Translations under genes and position numbers: made by a program | Assembly: GCA_025210475.1 (NCBI GenBank) | Contig: JAOARW010000104.1 | Coordinates: 145,801 to 209,800, forward strand | Direction: 5' to 3' | Source of the DNA: Carboxylicivirga sp. | GTDB lineage: Bacteria; Bacteroidota; Bacteroidia; Bacteroidales; Marinilabiliaceae | Length of the DNA: 64,000 nt | Part shown: piece after piece, positions 16,272 through 25,488 of the stretch | How the letters are laid out: every line of letters begins with the position of its first letter | How positions within the stretch are numbered: the stretch's first letter is position 1 | Notes under the pieces: generated by a model | What the model saw: only the letters and a program-made list of their open reading frames with translations | Databases searched by the model: none | Told to the model about the DNA's origin: nothing

Positions 16272-17306
16272 CTAGGCGGTTTGATTGGGTTTATGAAAGC
16301 GTTTGCCTCGCTTAAAAACCATTTGCTTTTCCAACTTAAGCTGCTCATCGGGACCTGCCAGTACATAGCTCTGACAGTTTGTGCTGCACGTGGCATTGTA
16401 CCTGGCTTTACAGTTATCGCATTGAATAAATAGCAGGTTGCATTTTTTATTGGCGCAGTTAACATGGGTATCGCATGGAGTGCCGCATTGGTGACAATGA
16501 CTGATTACGTCGTTGCTGATACGTTCGCCCAATCGATTATCGAACACAAAATTCTTGCCGATAAACTTGTTCTCAATCTGTTCATTTTCGACCTGACGTG
16601 TGTAATCAATAATACCCCCCAATAACTGGTTCACATCCGAAAAACCATGGTGTTTAAGGTATGCACTCGTCTTTTCGCAACGAACTCCTCCGGTACAATA
16701 CAGGAGAATTTTATCTGCTTCTTTACCTTTAAGTTTATCAACCACTTCCGGCAATTCTTCTTTGAAGGTCTCAGCATCGGGAAGAATGGCTCCATCAAAA
16801 CGCCCGATTTCACTCTCGTAATGATTACGCATGTCGACCACAATGGCACCTTGCTCCATGGCCTCATTCCACTCGGCTGCAGAAAGATGTTGGCCCACAT
16901 TTGTTACATCGTATTCCTCAGGTTTAAGCCCATCGGCGACAATCTGATCCCGTACTTTAATTTGCAGTTTAAGAAAGGATTGACCATCATCTTCAACCGC
17001 TATTTTAAAAGGCATGGCTCTGAATTCAGATATGGAATACAGGTGATTTTTAAAATCCTGCCAGAAATGATCCGGAACACTCATTTGTGCATTGATTCCT
17101 TCATGAGCAAGGTAAATGCGTCCGTAGCATTGCAGTTGATCCCAAATGGCATAGAGTTGGTCGCGCATTTCAGCCGGATTATCGATCATGACATAACGAT
17201 AAAACGAAACGGTCGTTCGTTTAAAGGATTCATTAGCCAGACGCTCTTTTAATTGCTCGGGACTAAGTCGGTTGATAAGGTGCTTTTTACTGCTATTCGG
17301 ATCCAT
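16272..17306 (-). CDS. trhO: tRNA uridine(34) hydroxylase, rhodanese family
   Basis: Oxygen-dependent hydroxylase of uridine 34 in tRNA (formerly YceA), the first step to 5-(carboxy)methoxyuridine. It has 344 aa. The N-terminal ferredoxin-like part includes FYRYVMIDNPAEMRDQL and YLAHEGINAQMS. The rhodanese domain contains VVDMRNHYESEIGRFDGAI, and the catalytic loop is LLYCTGGVRCEKTSAYL with Cys in place. The C-terminal Cys-rich segment (SHCHQCGTPCDTHVNCA, CDNCKARYNATC) is the putative zinc-binding tail of the long form. The start at ATG 17306 leaves a normal N-terminus. A terminator for the upstream TldD/TldE genes lies just before it. Confidence 0.93.
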   Translation of the reverse strand: MDPNSSKKHLINRLSPEQLKERLANESFKRTTVSFYRYVMIDNPAEMRDQLYAIWDQLQCYGRIYLAHEGINAQMSVPDHFWQDFKNHLYSISEFRAMPFKIAVEDDGQSFLKLQIKVRDQIVADGLKPEEYDVTNVGQHLSAAEWNEAMEQGAIVVDMRNHYESEIGRFDGAILPDAETFKEELPEVVDKLKGKEADKILLYCTGGVRCEKTSAYLKHHGFSDVNQLLGGIIDYTRQVENEQIENKFIGKNFVFDNRLGERISNDVISHCHQCGTPCDTHVNCANKKCNLLFIQCDNCKARYNATCSTNCQSYVLAGPDEQLKLEKQMVFKRGKRFHKPNQTA

Positions 17307-17372
17307 AATTTTAATAATTAAACCACAAAAATATAAAAATACCCGAATATCCTAAAATACATAAAGAAGTAA

Positions 17373-17402
17373 AAATAAGCTGCCCAATCGGACAGCTTAT
17401 TT
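17373..17402 (-). terminator. Terminator of the tldD-tldE operon
   Basis: Stem AAATAAGCTG (17373-17382) / CAGCTTATTT (17393-17402). Read on the minus strand it continues into TTTTTAC. It lies between the end of tldE (17519) and the start of trhO (17306). Confidence 0.7.
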
Positions 17403-17518
17403 GATTTATCAATGAATTTTAATCAATAAAATTCTAAGAGGCTTGCCTCGCGGATAGGTGACTTTTAGAGTTTTCTTTATTAAACGATCAGAGTTTATAT
17501 GCCTGATAATTGGCTTGT

Positions 17519-18838
17519 CTATAAACCACTAAAGTCAATGTCCTTAAATACCAATGTAGGACTTAACAAGCTTGAGTATTTATAAGGATCATTACCCAGT
17601 TCACTTAACTTTTTCCAGAACTCTTTAGCATTGCCCGAAATATTCATTTCGTTAACGGGTTTAACAATTTTACCACCTTCAACCAGGAAGCCGGAAACTC
17701 CGAAAGAAAAATCGCCCGTTGTGGAATTGGAATTACCACCATTGAATGAAGTAACGAAAATACCAGACTTAACATCTCTAACTATTTCATTAAAGCCGCG
17801 TGTACCCAAATCAAAACGGATGTTTGAAGTAGAACCGCCATTCGGTGTCATACCAAGTTTCTTACCGTAGTAATTATCGATGTAGTACTCTTTTAGTACG
17901 CCTTTTTCAATCATCACACGTTTTTTGGACGCGATACCCTGACCATCGTATAGGCGCGAAGCAAATCCACCTTCAATAAACGGATCATCAATAACCGTTA
18001 ATACGGGCGAAGCAATTTCTTTGCCCTGCATACCATCAAGGTAGGAGCTTTTTTGTTGCAGCGATCTGGCAGACATTGGCCGAACAAACATGTAAAGCAA
18101 ACGACCGGCGGTGCGGTTCTCAACCAACATATCGTATTTGCCCGAAGCAATTTTGGTTTGTCCCATCTTGCGGATTGCATTCTCAGCTGCTTTTGAGCCT
18201 AATTCCTCAGGTGATGGCATGGTGTTAAAAAAGCGACTGCCTCCCCAATGCCAGCCTTCTGGTCGTGCATCGCCATCTCTGACGGTAACCTCGCCACCAG
18301 CCCAAAAAGAGGTAGAAGCACGCTCAGCCACTAAGCCATTACTGTGAACTAATACACTTTCTGAATAATCATCGCTAAAACCTCCTGTTGCAGAAATAAT
18401 CTTATCGGACTTGGAGCGGGCAACCTGCTCAATTTCTTTAGCAATTTTTACACGTTGCTCAGGCGCTACACTGGCATAGGATTTATCTTCCAGTTTTAGA
18501 TCTTTCTTAAGATCGGTGGGGTAAAGCGATGGATCAGGCAATTCTCTGAATTCATCAGCTGTTAAATACTTGGTAGCTTCAACCGCTTCTTTGATAAATT
18601 TTTCAAGATCCTTTTTATTTAGGTTATTGGTTGAATGACCCGAGTATTTGTGATCGCGATAAATATTCAGATTCAAGCCATTGGTGGTTGATTCTTTTAT
18701 TTTTTCAATTTTCTGTTCGCGCACTTCAATTTCCACCGAGCGCGAATTATTTATGGATGCAGCCACTTCGGAAGCACCACTTTTTTTGGCGAACTCAACG
18801 GCCCACATGGCCAGTTCTTGTCGTTCTTTATTGTTCAT
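17519..18838 (-). CDS. TldE/PmbA-family protein
   Basis: A 439-aa partner subunit of the TldD/TldE metalloprotease, which in characterised bacteria degrades unfolded peptides and matures microcin- and RiPP-type substrates. It fits the PmbA side of the family: no HExxxH motif was found, while the N-terminal VEIEVREQKIEKIKESTT, the central AGGEVTVRDGDARPEGWHWGG and C-terminal segments such as GKIVKPVNEMNISGNA match. No signal peptide is visible (MNNKERQELAMWAVEFA), in contrast with its TldD partner upstream. It is encoded 25 bases after tldD, in one operon. Confidence 0.9.
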   Translation of the reverse strand: MNNKERQELAMWAVEFAKKSGASEVAASINNSRSVEIEVREQKIEKIKESTTNGLNLNIYRDHKYSGHSTNNLNKKDLEKFIKEAVEATKYLTADEFRELPDPSLYPTDLKKDLKLEDKSYASVAPEQRVKIAKEIEQVARSKSDKIISATGGFSDDYSESVLVHSNGLVAERASTSFWAGGEVTVRDGDARPEGWHWGGSRFFNTMPSPEELGSKAAENAIRKMGQTKIASGKYDMLVENRTAGRLLYMFVRPMSARSLQQKSSYLDGMQGKEIASPVLTVIDDPFIEGGFASRLYDGQGIASKKRVMIEKGVLKEYYIDNYYGKKLGMTPNGGSTSNIRFDLGTRGFNEIVRDVKSGIFVTSFNGGNSNSTTGDFSFGVSGFLVEGGKIVKPVNEMNISGNAKEFWKKLSELGNDPYKYSSLLSPTLVFKDIDFSGL

Positions 18839-18863
18839 TGCTGTTTGTTTTTCGGGTTAGAGC

Positions 18864-20408
18864 TTAAGCATTTACACCACCAACGGTGATTTTAGAAACC
18901 TTAACAGTAGGTAAGCCTTGAGATACAGGAACACCTTGTCCGTTTTTACCACAGGTCCAGCCTCCTTCGGCCATTTTAAGATCGTCAGCCACCATTTCGA
19001 TATCGGCCAATACTTTAGGACCATTACCTATGATGTTGATATCTTTAATCGGACGAGTTAATTTACCATCTTCAATCAGGTAACCCGATTTAACGTAGAA
19101 TGTAAAGTCACCGGCGCCAATCATTACCTGTCCGTTAGAGAACGACTCGGCATAAACACCATACTTAACAGTTTCTATAATTTCATCTTTCTTATGGGGT
19201 CCATTCTCCATGTATGTGTTGCGCATACGTGGCATTGGCATGTGACGGAACGATTCGCGACGGCCATTACCGGTTGGATTTACACCATAGTGTTTCGCAC
19301 TGATGCGGTCATGAAGATAGGATTCCATTGTACCACCTGAAACCAGGTATGTTTTTTCGGTATTGTTTCCTTCATCATCCACATTGATTGAACCACGGAT
19401 ATTTTGGTTGGTACCATCATCCACAATGGTTACAAAGTCTTTGGCTACTTTTTTACCAATTTTATCGGCAAAGATTGATGTTTCTTTACGGTTGAAATCA
19501 GCTTCCATACCATGGCCGATGGCTTCGTGCAATAAAATACCAGAACTACCTGCTGCTAATACAACTGGTAATTCACCTGCTTTAGGCTTAACGGCATCGA
19601 ACAAAGAAACGGTACGTTTAACAGCTTCATTAGCCAATGTGTTAATGGCCTCAGGTGTGAAGAATTCGATCCCCCGGCGACCAGAATAGTCGAAATAGTT
19701 TTGTTCTTTTTGCCCGTTTTGTTCTGCTGTAACACTAACCGATAACTGTGCCATCGGTTGATAATCGCAAGTCATGCGACCTTCGGAGTTGGCAAATAAA
19801 ACGTAGGATGTTTCATCGTTAAACCAAACATTGGATTTAATTACGCGCCCATCCAGTGAGAAAACCTTCTCGTTAACTTGTTGCAGGTAAGGGATTTTTT
19901 CGTTGATCGATATCTGTTCCCAAGGGGTGTTAATCTTATAATAGCTTGGCAGTTTGGGCGATTCGAAAGCAACAGGGGCCACCTGGGAGCTGGTATTGGC
20001 AATATTAGCAGCCGTTCGGGCAGCCGATTTCATGGCATCAAGGCTAACTTCTTCACTAAAGGAATAGCCGGTTTGGTCGCCTTTTAAAACGCGGATACCT
20101 ACACCAAAACTTATATCGGAATATGCCCGGTTAACTGCATTATCTTCTAATCCGATATAATTAGCGATGCTGTGCTGAAAAAATACATCACAATAGTCGC
20201 CTCCTTTTGACAAGCCTTCAGCGATAATTTGCTGAATCATTTGCTCTGTCACACCAAAGTGCTCTAAATAATCGTGAATAGTCATGTCACCTCCAATTTT
20301 AGCCGGACCAGTTGTACAACCGGAAAGAACCTGGGGGAGAACAGCTGCGCCAACGGCTGTCACGGCTCCGGCTTTTAAGAAATCTCTTCGATTAATAATT
20401 GCTTTCAT
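18864..20408 (-). CDS. TldD-family metalloprotease with Tat/lipoprotein signal
   Basis: Catalytic subunit of the TldD/TldE pair, 514 aa from the ATG at 20408. The zinc motif HEAIGHGMEADF (HExxxH, from about residue 294) is intact. The N-terminus MKAIINRRDFLKAGAV has the RRDFLK twin-arginine motif, then a hydrophobic stretch and LPQVLSGCTTG, which resembles a lipobox. This suggests Tat-dependent export and lipidation. Known TldD proteins are cytoplasmic. A longer frame to 20486 would bury the Tat signal and is rejected. C-terminal features include GGTMESYLHDR and MAEGGWTCGKNGQGVPVSQG. It is followed directly by tldE. Confidence 0.92.
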   Translation of the reverse strand: MKAIINRRDFLKAGAVTAVGAAVLPQVLSGCTTGPAKIGGDMTIHDYLEHFGVTEQMIQQIIAEGLSKGGDYCDVFFQHSIANYIGLEDNAVNRAYSDISFGVGIRVLKGDQTGYSFSEEVSLDAMKSAARTAANIANTSSQVAPVAFESPKLPSYYKINTPWEQISINEKIPYLQQVNEKVFSLDGRVIKSNVWFNDETSYVLFANSEGRMTCDYQPMAQLSVSVTAEQNGQKEQNYFDYSGRRGIEFFTPEAINTLANEAVKRTVSLFDAVKPKAGELPVVLAAGSSGILLHEAIGHGMEADFNRKETSIFADKIGKKVAKDFVTIVDDGTNQNIRGSINVDDEGNNTEKTYLVSGGTMESYLHDRISAKHYGVNPTGNGRRESFRHMPMPRMRNTYMENGPHKKDEIIETVKYGVYAESFSNGQVMIGAGDFTFYVKSGYLIEDGKLTRPIKDINIIGNGPKVLADIEMVADDLKMAEGGWTCGKNGQGVPVSQGLPTVKVSKITVGGVNA

Positions 20409-20483
20409 TTTCAAGGATTTTAGGGTAAAGCAACAGAAAAGCAAGGCTGCTTCACACATGGGTTTGTAGTAAATAAGGTTAAA

Positions 20484-20519
20484 CATCAGGATCTTTACCA
20501 GATAGTAAAAATCCTGATG
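20484..20519 (-). terminator. Hairpin between the esterase gene and tldD
   Basis: Inverted repeat CATCAGGAT (20484-20492) / ATCCTGATG (20511-20519). It lies about 80 bases after the esterase stop in the minus-strand reading direction and before tldD. The T-tract on the minus strand is short. Confidence 0.5.
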
Positions 20520-20601
20520 TATATAAGCTAATAAATGGGACTTATAGCTTAATGGGTATTAAAGATATTTTTTATAAATGTGAAAAACAACAGTGTACTA
20601 A

Positions 20602-21480
20602 TTATTTTCGATGAAATACATCACCAACAAATTGTAATCCATGAATAATGTTGGTACGCCAATAGGTCCAGTTATGGGCTCCCTCGCGAATACGATACTC
20701 GTGTTTTATCTTTTTATCGCGCATAAGAACATGCAAGGCAGCATTACCTTTGTACAAAAAGTCATCATCACCACAGTCTATGTAAAACCGCACTTTCTTT
20801 ATGTCTTTTAATGGTTTTTCATTTAATATGTTGATAGGATTGTTGTTATTCCAATGTTGTGGAAGTTTTCCATCTGAGGTCAGATGACCGTAAATTGGTT
20901 GAAACCATTTTTTGTTATCATCAGATAAAAACTGCTTCATTTCCTCGTTGGTATAAACAGCGGCACTGAATGCTGCGCAGGCACCAAATAGATCGGGATG
21001 TTTAATGGCATAAACCAAGGAACCATGTCCTCCCATAGATAGGCCACTAACTGCCCTGAACTCCTTTTGAGAACGAATGCGGTACATTTTTTCAACTCGA
21101 GGGATGAACTCTTCGATGAACATATCTTCGTACCGGTTGCTGCCATCGTGGTTGTTTACATACCAGGTAACTTTAGCATCGGGCATTATAATAATCATTG
21201 GTGGAATTTGTCCAGCTTCAATGGCTTTATCAGCGGTGTGGTTAACTTCACCAAACTGCACCCAAGCTGTTTCGTTATCGCTGTAGCCATGTAGCAGGTA
21301 TAGAACTGGATAGGAGCGATTTGATGTGTCGTAACACGGAGGCAGGTAAATGGAATAGTTAACGTTATACCCTGTAATTTTACTTGAGATTGATTGTCCT
21401 TCAATGACTTTCCCTTTGGGTGTTTGAGCCATTAATAGTGAGGCCAGCAGGAGGTTTGCGAGTGTGAATAAATACTTCAT
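20602..21480 (-). CDS. Secreted esterase, esterase-D / feruloyl-esterase type
   Basis: An alpha/beta-hydrolase of 292 aa with a signal peptide (MKYLFTLANLLLASLLMAQ). The nucleophile elbow is VSGLSMGGHGSLVY (GxSxG), preceded by the oxyanion segment VLYLLHGYSDNET. The acid is probably the Asp in FYIDCGDDDFLY and the His the one in EYRIREGAHNWTYWR. This layout matches putative esterases of the S-formylglutathione hydrolase/XynZ-like group that act on carbohydrate esters. Exact substrate unknown. It is transcribed away from the VOC gene at 21871. Confidence 0.88.
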   Translation of the reverse strand: MKYLFTLANLLLASLLMAQTPKGKVIEGQSISSKITGYNVNYSIYLPPCYDTSNRSYPVLYLLHGYSDNETAWVQFGEVNHTADKAIEAGQIPPMIIIMPDAKVTWYVNNHDGSNRYEDMFIEEFIPRVEKMYRIRSQKEFRAVSGLSMGGHGSLVYAIKHPDLFGACAAFSAAVYTNEEMKQFLSDDNKKWFQPIYGHLTSDGKLPQHWNNNNPINILNEKPLKDIKKVRFYIDCGDDDFLYKGNAALHVLMRDKKIKHEYRIREGAHNWTYWRTNIIHGLQFVGDVFHRK

Positions 21481-21870
21481 TATGCAGATGTTTAGATTAC
21501 AAAATGCAAGATGGATTAAAAAACTAAGTAATACCAGCTACAAGGAAATAATTAACTACAGCTTCTGTAGAAAAATTAAGACAAGGTTTAAATTTTACTT
21601 TGGTGAAGTAAGCATTCATAGTACTTTAAAATTCATTCTAAATTATTAGCTACGCTGAACGTTGTTTCACAAAAGCTCAACTGAAACAGTATCTAAGTTT
21701 GCTCAAATTTTAAACCGAACTGACAGCCATCAAAAAAGTGTAATTATTTTTCGGATTTATAAATCTGATATTCTTGAAAATACACATTTGTGTTACTATG
21801 TTTAATGTTTGTAAGGTGTTGTAGCTTATTTATTTGGGTTGTAGGTTTGCATTGGAAATAGTATTGATAG
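21481..21870. other. Divergent intergenic region
   Basis: About 390 AT-rich bases between the divergent esterase and VOC genes. Apart from the VOC promoter at 21819-21849 nothing structured or coding was recognised. Confidence 0.6.
21819..21849 (+). promoter_or_regulatory. Bacteroidota-type promoter of the VOC gene
   Basis: TTG at 21819-21821 (-33) and TAGGTTTG at 21842-21849 (-7, TAnnTTTG) are separated by 20 bases. The start codon at 21871 lies 21 bases downstream, giving a very short leader and supporting that start. Confidence 0.6.
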
Positions 21871-22467
21871 ATGAGAAGAATTTTAAGTGTTATTAGTTTA
21901 TTTCTGGCTTTTAAAGCTGGTATTTTTTCACAAAATGCAATGATGATGGATAAGGAAAATAAAAACACAATGCCATACCCAAAAACATTTTCGCACATTG
22001 GCATTACAGTACCGGATATAGCGGAAGCTGTAAAATTTTATACCGAAGTAATGGGTTTTTATGTCATAATGTCGCCAACAGATGTTGTTGAAGAGAACGA
22101 AACTGCGATAGGCCAAATGTGTATTGATGTTTTTGGTGAAGGATGGGGAAGTTTCAGAATAGCGCATCTTTCATCGGGTGATAAAATTGGTTTTGAGCTT
22201 TTCGAATTTAAAGAGAGTAAAAATTCGAAACCGGAATTTGAGCCTTTTAAAACGGGCTTATTTCACTTTTCGGTGCAAGACCCGGATGTGGAAGGCTTGG
22301 TTGATAAAATTGTTGAAGCAGGAGGAAAGCAAAGAATGCCTATCAGGGAGTATTACCCAGGTGAAAAACCATTTCGAATGTGCTATGTCGAAGATCCTTT
22401 TGGAATTGTTTTTGAAATTTATTCGCATTCGTATGAATTACACTATTCGGCTGGTGCCTATAAATGA
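21871..22467 (+). CDS. VOC-superfamily (glyoxalase-like) protein with signal peptide
   Basis: A 198-aa protein of the vicinal-oxygen-chelate fold. A signal peptide (MRRILSVISLFLAFKAG, then IFSQ) precedes the domain, so it is exported. The beta-alpha-beta-beta-beta module begins KTFSHIGITVPDIAEAVKFY with the usual first metal-ligand His. A second half is seen in GLFHFSVQDPDVEGLVDKI, and the final Glu-bearing strand is YVEDPFGIVFEIYSHSYE. The family includes lactoylglutathione lyase and dioxygenases, but substrate and even catalysis cannot be assigned. An internal start (MPYPKTF) would give a cytoplasmic form; the promoter position favours the longer one. Confidence 0.85.
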   Translation: MRRILSVISLFLAFKAGIFSQNAMMMDKENKNTMPYPKTFSHIGITVPDIAEAVKFYTEVMGFYVIMSPTDVVEENETAIGQMCIDVFGEGWGSFRIAHLSSGDKIGFELFEFKESKNSKPEFEPFKTGLFHFSVQDPDVEGLVDKIVEAGGKQRMPIREYYPGEKPFRMCYVEDPFGIVFEIYSHSYELHYSAGAYK

Positions 22468-22555
22468 TGAGAAGAAACAAGCAGCTTTAGTGATTGGATA
22501 ATTTGATGATTTCCTCGATACGATTGACGCGAAATGACAATTGGAGATAATAAAA

Positions 22556-22583
22556 AGGCGATTACCAAAACTGATAATCGCCT
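22556..22583. terminator. Bidirectional terminator
   Basis: Stem AGGCGATTA (22556-22564) / TAATCGCCT (22575-22583) between the convergent VOC and nucleotidyltransferase genes, with A-rich and T-rich flanks. Confidence 0.65.
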
Positions 22584-22604
22584 ATATCTCAATAAAAGAA
22601 TTTT

Positions 22605-23501
22605 CTACCAAAGTTTCTCAGGGTAAATACCATCAGCTATTAGCTGATTTAATTTGTCCTGAACCATTGGTTTATCTTCTTTGTAGGTAACACCAAACCA
22701 TTTAGCATCGGTACGAATCACTTTTGTGCTGACCTCGCCTTTTTTAATCAACGTATCCACAACAGCATTGAAATAGAATTCTGATTTCATTTCGTTGCCT
22801 TTTTCTTTCAGGAAGTCAACAAATGCAGCTTCTAAGTGCTGGAAATACTCAGGTTTAAAAGCCCAAAAATTCATAGAAACAGCTTCTTTTCCAGTTAATT
22901 CTGTTTTGCTGTCTTCTTCATAAAAGAATACCTTGGTGTCTTCGTAACCAATTTTGGTACGTTCGGTAATGTTTACCAGGTTACCTTTTTCATCGGCTTC
23001 GCAAACTCCGCGAGATACCGTACCATGTTCCGAAAGAGTATTGTCAAGCGCATAACCTACCATGGCATACTCATTAACATCATTGCTTTCAGCCACAAAA
23101 TCGAATACTTGTTTGTAGGCGCCACGACCATAAAAATCATCAGCATTAATAATTGCAAATGGTTCCTTAATCGCATCTTTGGCCATTAAGATGGCGTGAC
23201 CTGTTCCCCAAGGTTTTTCGCGTCCTTCAGGTACAGAGTAACCTTCAGGTAAGTCCTTCAGATCCTGGTACACATACTCGGTTTTAATTTTACCAGCCAA
23301 GCGAGGTTCGAAACGCTCTTTAAAAGCTTCTGCAAAATCTTCACGGATAACAAAAACAACTTTTTCAAAACCCGATTGAATGGCATCATATACCGAATAG
23401 TCGATAATTGATTCACCATGCGGACCAAGTTCATCCATTTGCTTAAGACCGCCATAGCGGCTTCCCATACCTGCTGCTAAAATTAGTAATGTTGGTTTCA
23501 T
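22605..23501 (-). CDS. Sugar-phosphate nucleotidyltransferase family protein
   Basis: A 298-aa cytoplasmic enzyme of the NTP_transferase (GT-A-like) family. The nucleotide-binding motif LILAAGMGSRYGGLKQM is at the N-terminus, followed by GPHGESIIDYSVYDA, the metal-binding FAIINADDFYG near residue 115 and GTVSRGVCEADEKGNL. Such proteins activate sugars as NDP-sugars; this subgroup, common in Bacteroidota, has no firmly assigned substrate known to me. Single gene, minus strand, ending close to the shared terminator at 22556. Confidence 0.88.
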   Translation of the reverse strand: MKPTLLILAAGMGSRYGGLKQMDELGPHGESIIDYSVYDAIQSGFEKVVFVIREDFAEAFKERFEPRLAGKIKTEYVYQDLKDLPEGYSVPEGREKPWGTGHAILMAKDAIKEPFAIINADDFYGRGAYKQVFDFVAESNDVNEYAMVGYALDNTLSEHGTVSRGVCEADEKGNLVNITERTKIGYEDTKVFFYEEDSKTELTGKEAVSMNFWAFKPEYFQHLEAAFVDFLKEKGNEMKSEFYFNAVVDTLIKKGEVSTKVIRTDAKWFGVTYKEDKPMVQDKLNQLIADGIYPEKLW

Positions 23502-23554
23502 TAGTATATTAATTTTAATGTCAGTTTCTAAGTTTCGAAAGTCAAAAGTAAGGA

Positions 23555-24550
23555 TTATTTCTTACTTTTCCTTTCATAATCTTTCTTTATTCCCTCGTAT
23601 AACCAATTAGCCAGTGCCTGACGGTTATCGGCCTTAACAAACCGTTGCTGATCACGGTAATTCTGTATGTTTCCTAACTCAATAAACACTGATACAGGTG
23701 TTGTATTGCGCAACAAATAGAGGTTGCGATCGCTAACGGTACCCGAAAAACCTCTGGATGGCTGGTGCTGCTTGTATTTTTGATCGAAGGTATTGCGTAA
23801 TTGCAAAGCCAGCATTTTACCATTTTTACTTTTTTTATGGTGGTAAAAGAAAACATCAATTTGTTTTCGTTTGCTTCGGCTATCGAGGTGAATGATAATG
23901 CATCGACGATATGCTTCAGTATCTTGTTTATAGCGCTTGTTAACTTCTAGGGTGCGTTGCTTAAGGCGATCGATTTGTTTTAACGGGATGCTTTGTTTAC
24001 CGCAGGTTTCGTGATTGTCGTATCGAAGAATTTGTCCATCTCGTATACCGTCGTCTTCATCTTCAATGATATAGTGCACCTTTGCACCATTTTCCACAAG
24101 CTTTTTAGCTAGCCTGAGTGTGATATCATAAGCATATTCATCCTCGTGCAGATCGTGATTGCCATAATGCCCGATGGCACCCGGGTCGGGTCCTCCATGG
24201 CCGGTAACCAGGTAAAACGAAGTTCCTTTCAGATCGTTCGACTCAAGGGGGAAAAACTCCCTTTCCTTACCAAAAAGCGGTTGGTGCAGCTGAATTTCTG
24301 TTGATGGCAATAGGTACGTTTGGTGAGCCAATAATGAATTGTTTTTTCCAAACTTTCCTTTATTAAGGTCAATAAAAGCCTGCTGGTGCTCGCTTGGTTT
24401 CAGCTGGTGACGTACTAAAAAAGCATGAATGCCTTCGCCGGCCTTAGGTTTGGCTTTCAATAACTCTTTCTCGTTTTGTGCAAAAAGCACGAGTTGAAAA
24501 ATGATAAACAGGCCGGTTAATATATGTCGTTGATTAAATAGTCTATTCAT
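23555..24550 (-). CDS. N-acetylmuramoyl-L-alanine amidase (Amidase_3 type)
   Basis: A 331-aa exported peptidoglycan hydrolase cutting the MurNAc-L-Ala bond. A signal peptide covers the first ~25 residues (LTGLFIIFQLVLFAQ). A LysM-like stretch (AKPKAGEGIHAFLVRHQL, then LAHQTYLLP) may bind the wall. The zinc amidase domain shows VTGHGGPDPGAIG (first His), the Glu ligand in LHEDEYAYDITLRLA, IIHLDSRSKRK, and the catalytic-Glu strand VSVFIELGNIQN. The middle insertion with HLDSRSK and FYHHKKSKNGK is slightly unlike E. coli AmiC but usual in Bacteroidota. It has its own upstream region and no operon partner. Confidence 0.88.
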   Translation of the reverse strand: MNRLFNQRHILTGLFIIFQLVLFAQNEKELLKAKPKAGEGIHAFLVRHQLKPSEHQQAFIDLNKGKFGKNNSLLAHQTYLLPSTEIQLHQPLFGKEREFFPLESNDLKGTSFYLVTGHGGPDPGAIGHYGNHDLHEDEYAYDITLRLAKKLVENGAKVHYIIEDEDDGIRDGQILRYDNHETCGKQSIPLKQIDRLKQRTLEVNKRYKQDTEAYRRCIIIHLDSRSKRKQIDVFFYHHKKSKNGKMLALQLRNTFDQKYKQHQPSRGFSGTVSDRNLYLLRNTTPVSVFIELGNIQNYRDQQRFVKADNRQALANWLYEGIKKDYERKSKK

Positions 24551-24756
24551 GGCTTACAAAAATAGATTTTTTCAAGTTTTATCCTTCAATAAAAGAAGCT
24601 TAAGTCTTAATTATTGGTCAGAAGCTCAATTCTTTTTATTAATCTCTTATTTTTGATGATTATCATTTGCTGTTCATTGGTTTTAATGTTAATAGACTGT
24701 TAGCTATAAAGTTTGTTTAATAATTAATACTGTGCTCATTTAAAGAGATTACGTTT

Positions 24757-25392
24757 ATGCCTGAAGAAATTTATCTGAAATATAAAAAACAAGTGGCCAA
24801 ATGGATGCGCCGTTTATATAAAAAAGGATTAACCACTTCCCTGGGTGGTAATATAAGTATGCGGGTTGATGATCAGCACATTGCTATCACGGCATCGGAA
24901 ACAGATAAAGGACGGATTAAAAGTTCAGAGATTGCCATTGTGACATTAGACGGCCAATGTTTGGATGATTGCTTAAAGGTGAGCATTGAAACCGGTATGC
25001 ATTTGGCAATATACAAAGCACGACCTGATGTTGATGTTGTGTTGCATGCCCATGCGCCAATGGCAAGTTTGTTTACCGCGACCAAACAATCGATTAATAC
25101 GGCATTGCTGGCTGAAGCATATACCATACTCGGAAATACTGCTTATGCTGAATATGCTGCACCCGGATCGGAAAACCTGGCTAACAATGTAGCCAATGCT
25201 TGCCGCGACGCCAATGTGGTGTTAATGGCAAACCATGGTGTTCTGGCAGTGGGAAGTAGCTTGTTAAAAGCTTTTGATCGGATTGAAGTATTAGAAAATG
25301 CGGCAAAAATGACCGCGTTAACATCTTTGCTTGATGATAAAAGAGAACTAAACAATGTTCAAATTCAACAGCTGAGAGATTTATTTGGCTAA
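24757..25392 (+). CDS. Class II aldolase/adducin-family protein
   Basis: A 211-aa zinc-dependent aldolase related to L-fuculose-1-phosphate aldolase and L-ribulose-5-phosphate 4-epimerase. The catalytic Glu is in SIETGMHLAIY, zinc ligands are in VVLHAHAPMASLF (HxH) and the third His is in LMANHGVLAVG. SLGGNISMRV at the N-terminus is the phosphate-binding segment, and SSLLKAFDRIEVLENAAKM is the family C-terminal helix. The length is typical. Sugar substrate cannot be decided, and no pentose or fucose genes lie next to it. A 38-base palindrome lies 58 bases downstream. Confidence 0.88.
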   Translation: MPEEIYLKYKKQVAKWMRRLYKKGLTTSLGGNISMRVDDQHIAITASETDKGRIKSSEIAIVTLDGQCLDDCLKVSIETGMHLAIYKARPDVDVVLHAHAPMASLFTATKQSINTALLAEAYTILGNTAYAEYAAPGSENLANNVANACRDANVVLMANHGVLAVGSSLLKAFDRIEVLENAAKMTALTSLLDDKRELNNVQIQQLRDLFG

Positions 25393-25450
25393 AGACGAAA
25401 ATTCCGTAAGTCTTATTGAGTGAGGAATGTAAGTGTTTTGAAATGGAGGT

Positions 25451-25488
25451 CAACTAATTTTTTCGTTTACAAACGAAAAAATTAGTTG
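25451..25488. repeat. Perfect 38-base palindrome between aldolase and blaI
   Basis: CAACTAATTTTTTCGTTT (25451-25468) is the exact reverse complement of 25471-25488, separated only by AC. It could terminate the aldolase transcript or act as a protein-binding site. Its right end supplies the TTG (-33) of the blaI promoter, so the two functions may interact. Confidence 0.8.

Noticed and set aside
16647..17252. 201-codon plus-strand open frame
   Set aside because: Antisense shadow of trhO, whose rhodanese motifs are unmistakable on the minus strand.
21871..21888. 17-base match (TGAGAAGAATTTTAAGT) between 21872-21888 and 63890-63906
   Set aside because: In AT-rich sequence of this length such a match is near chance expectation, and the flanks show no further similarity.
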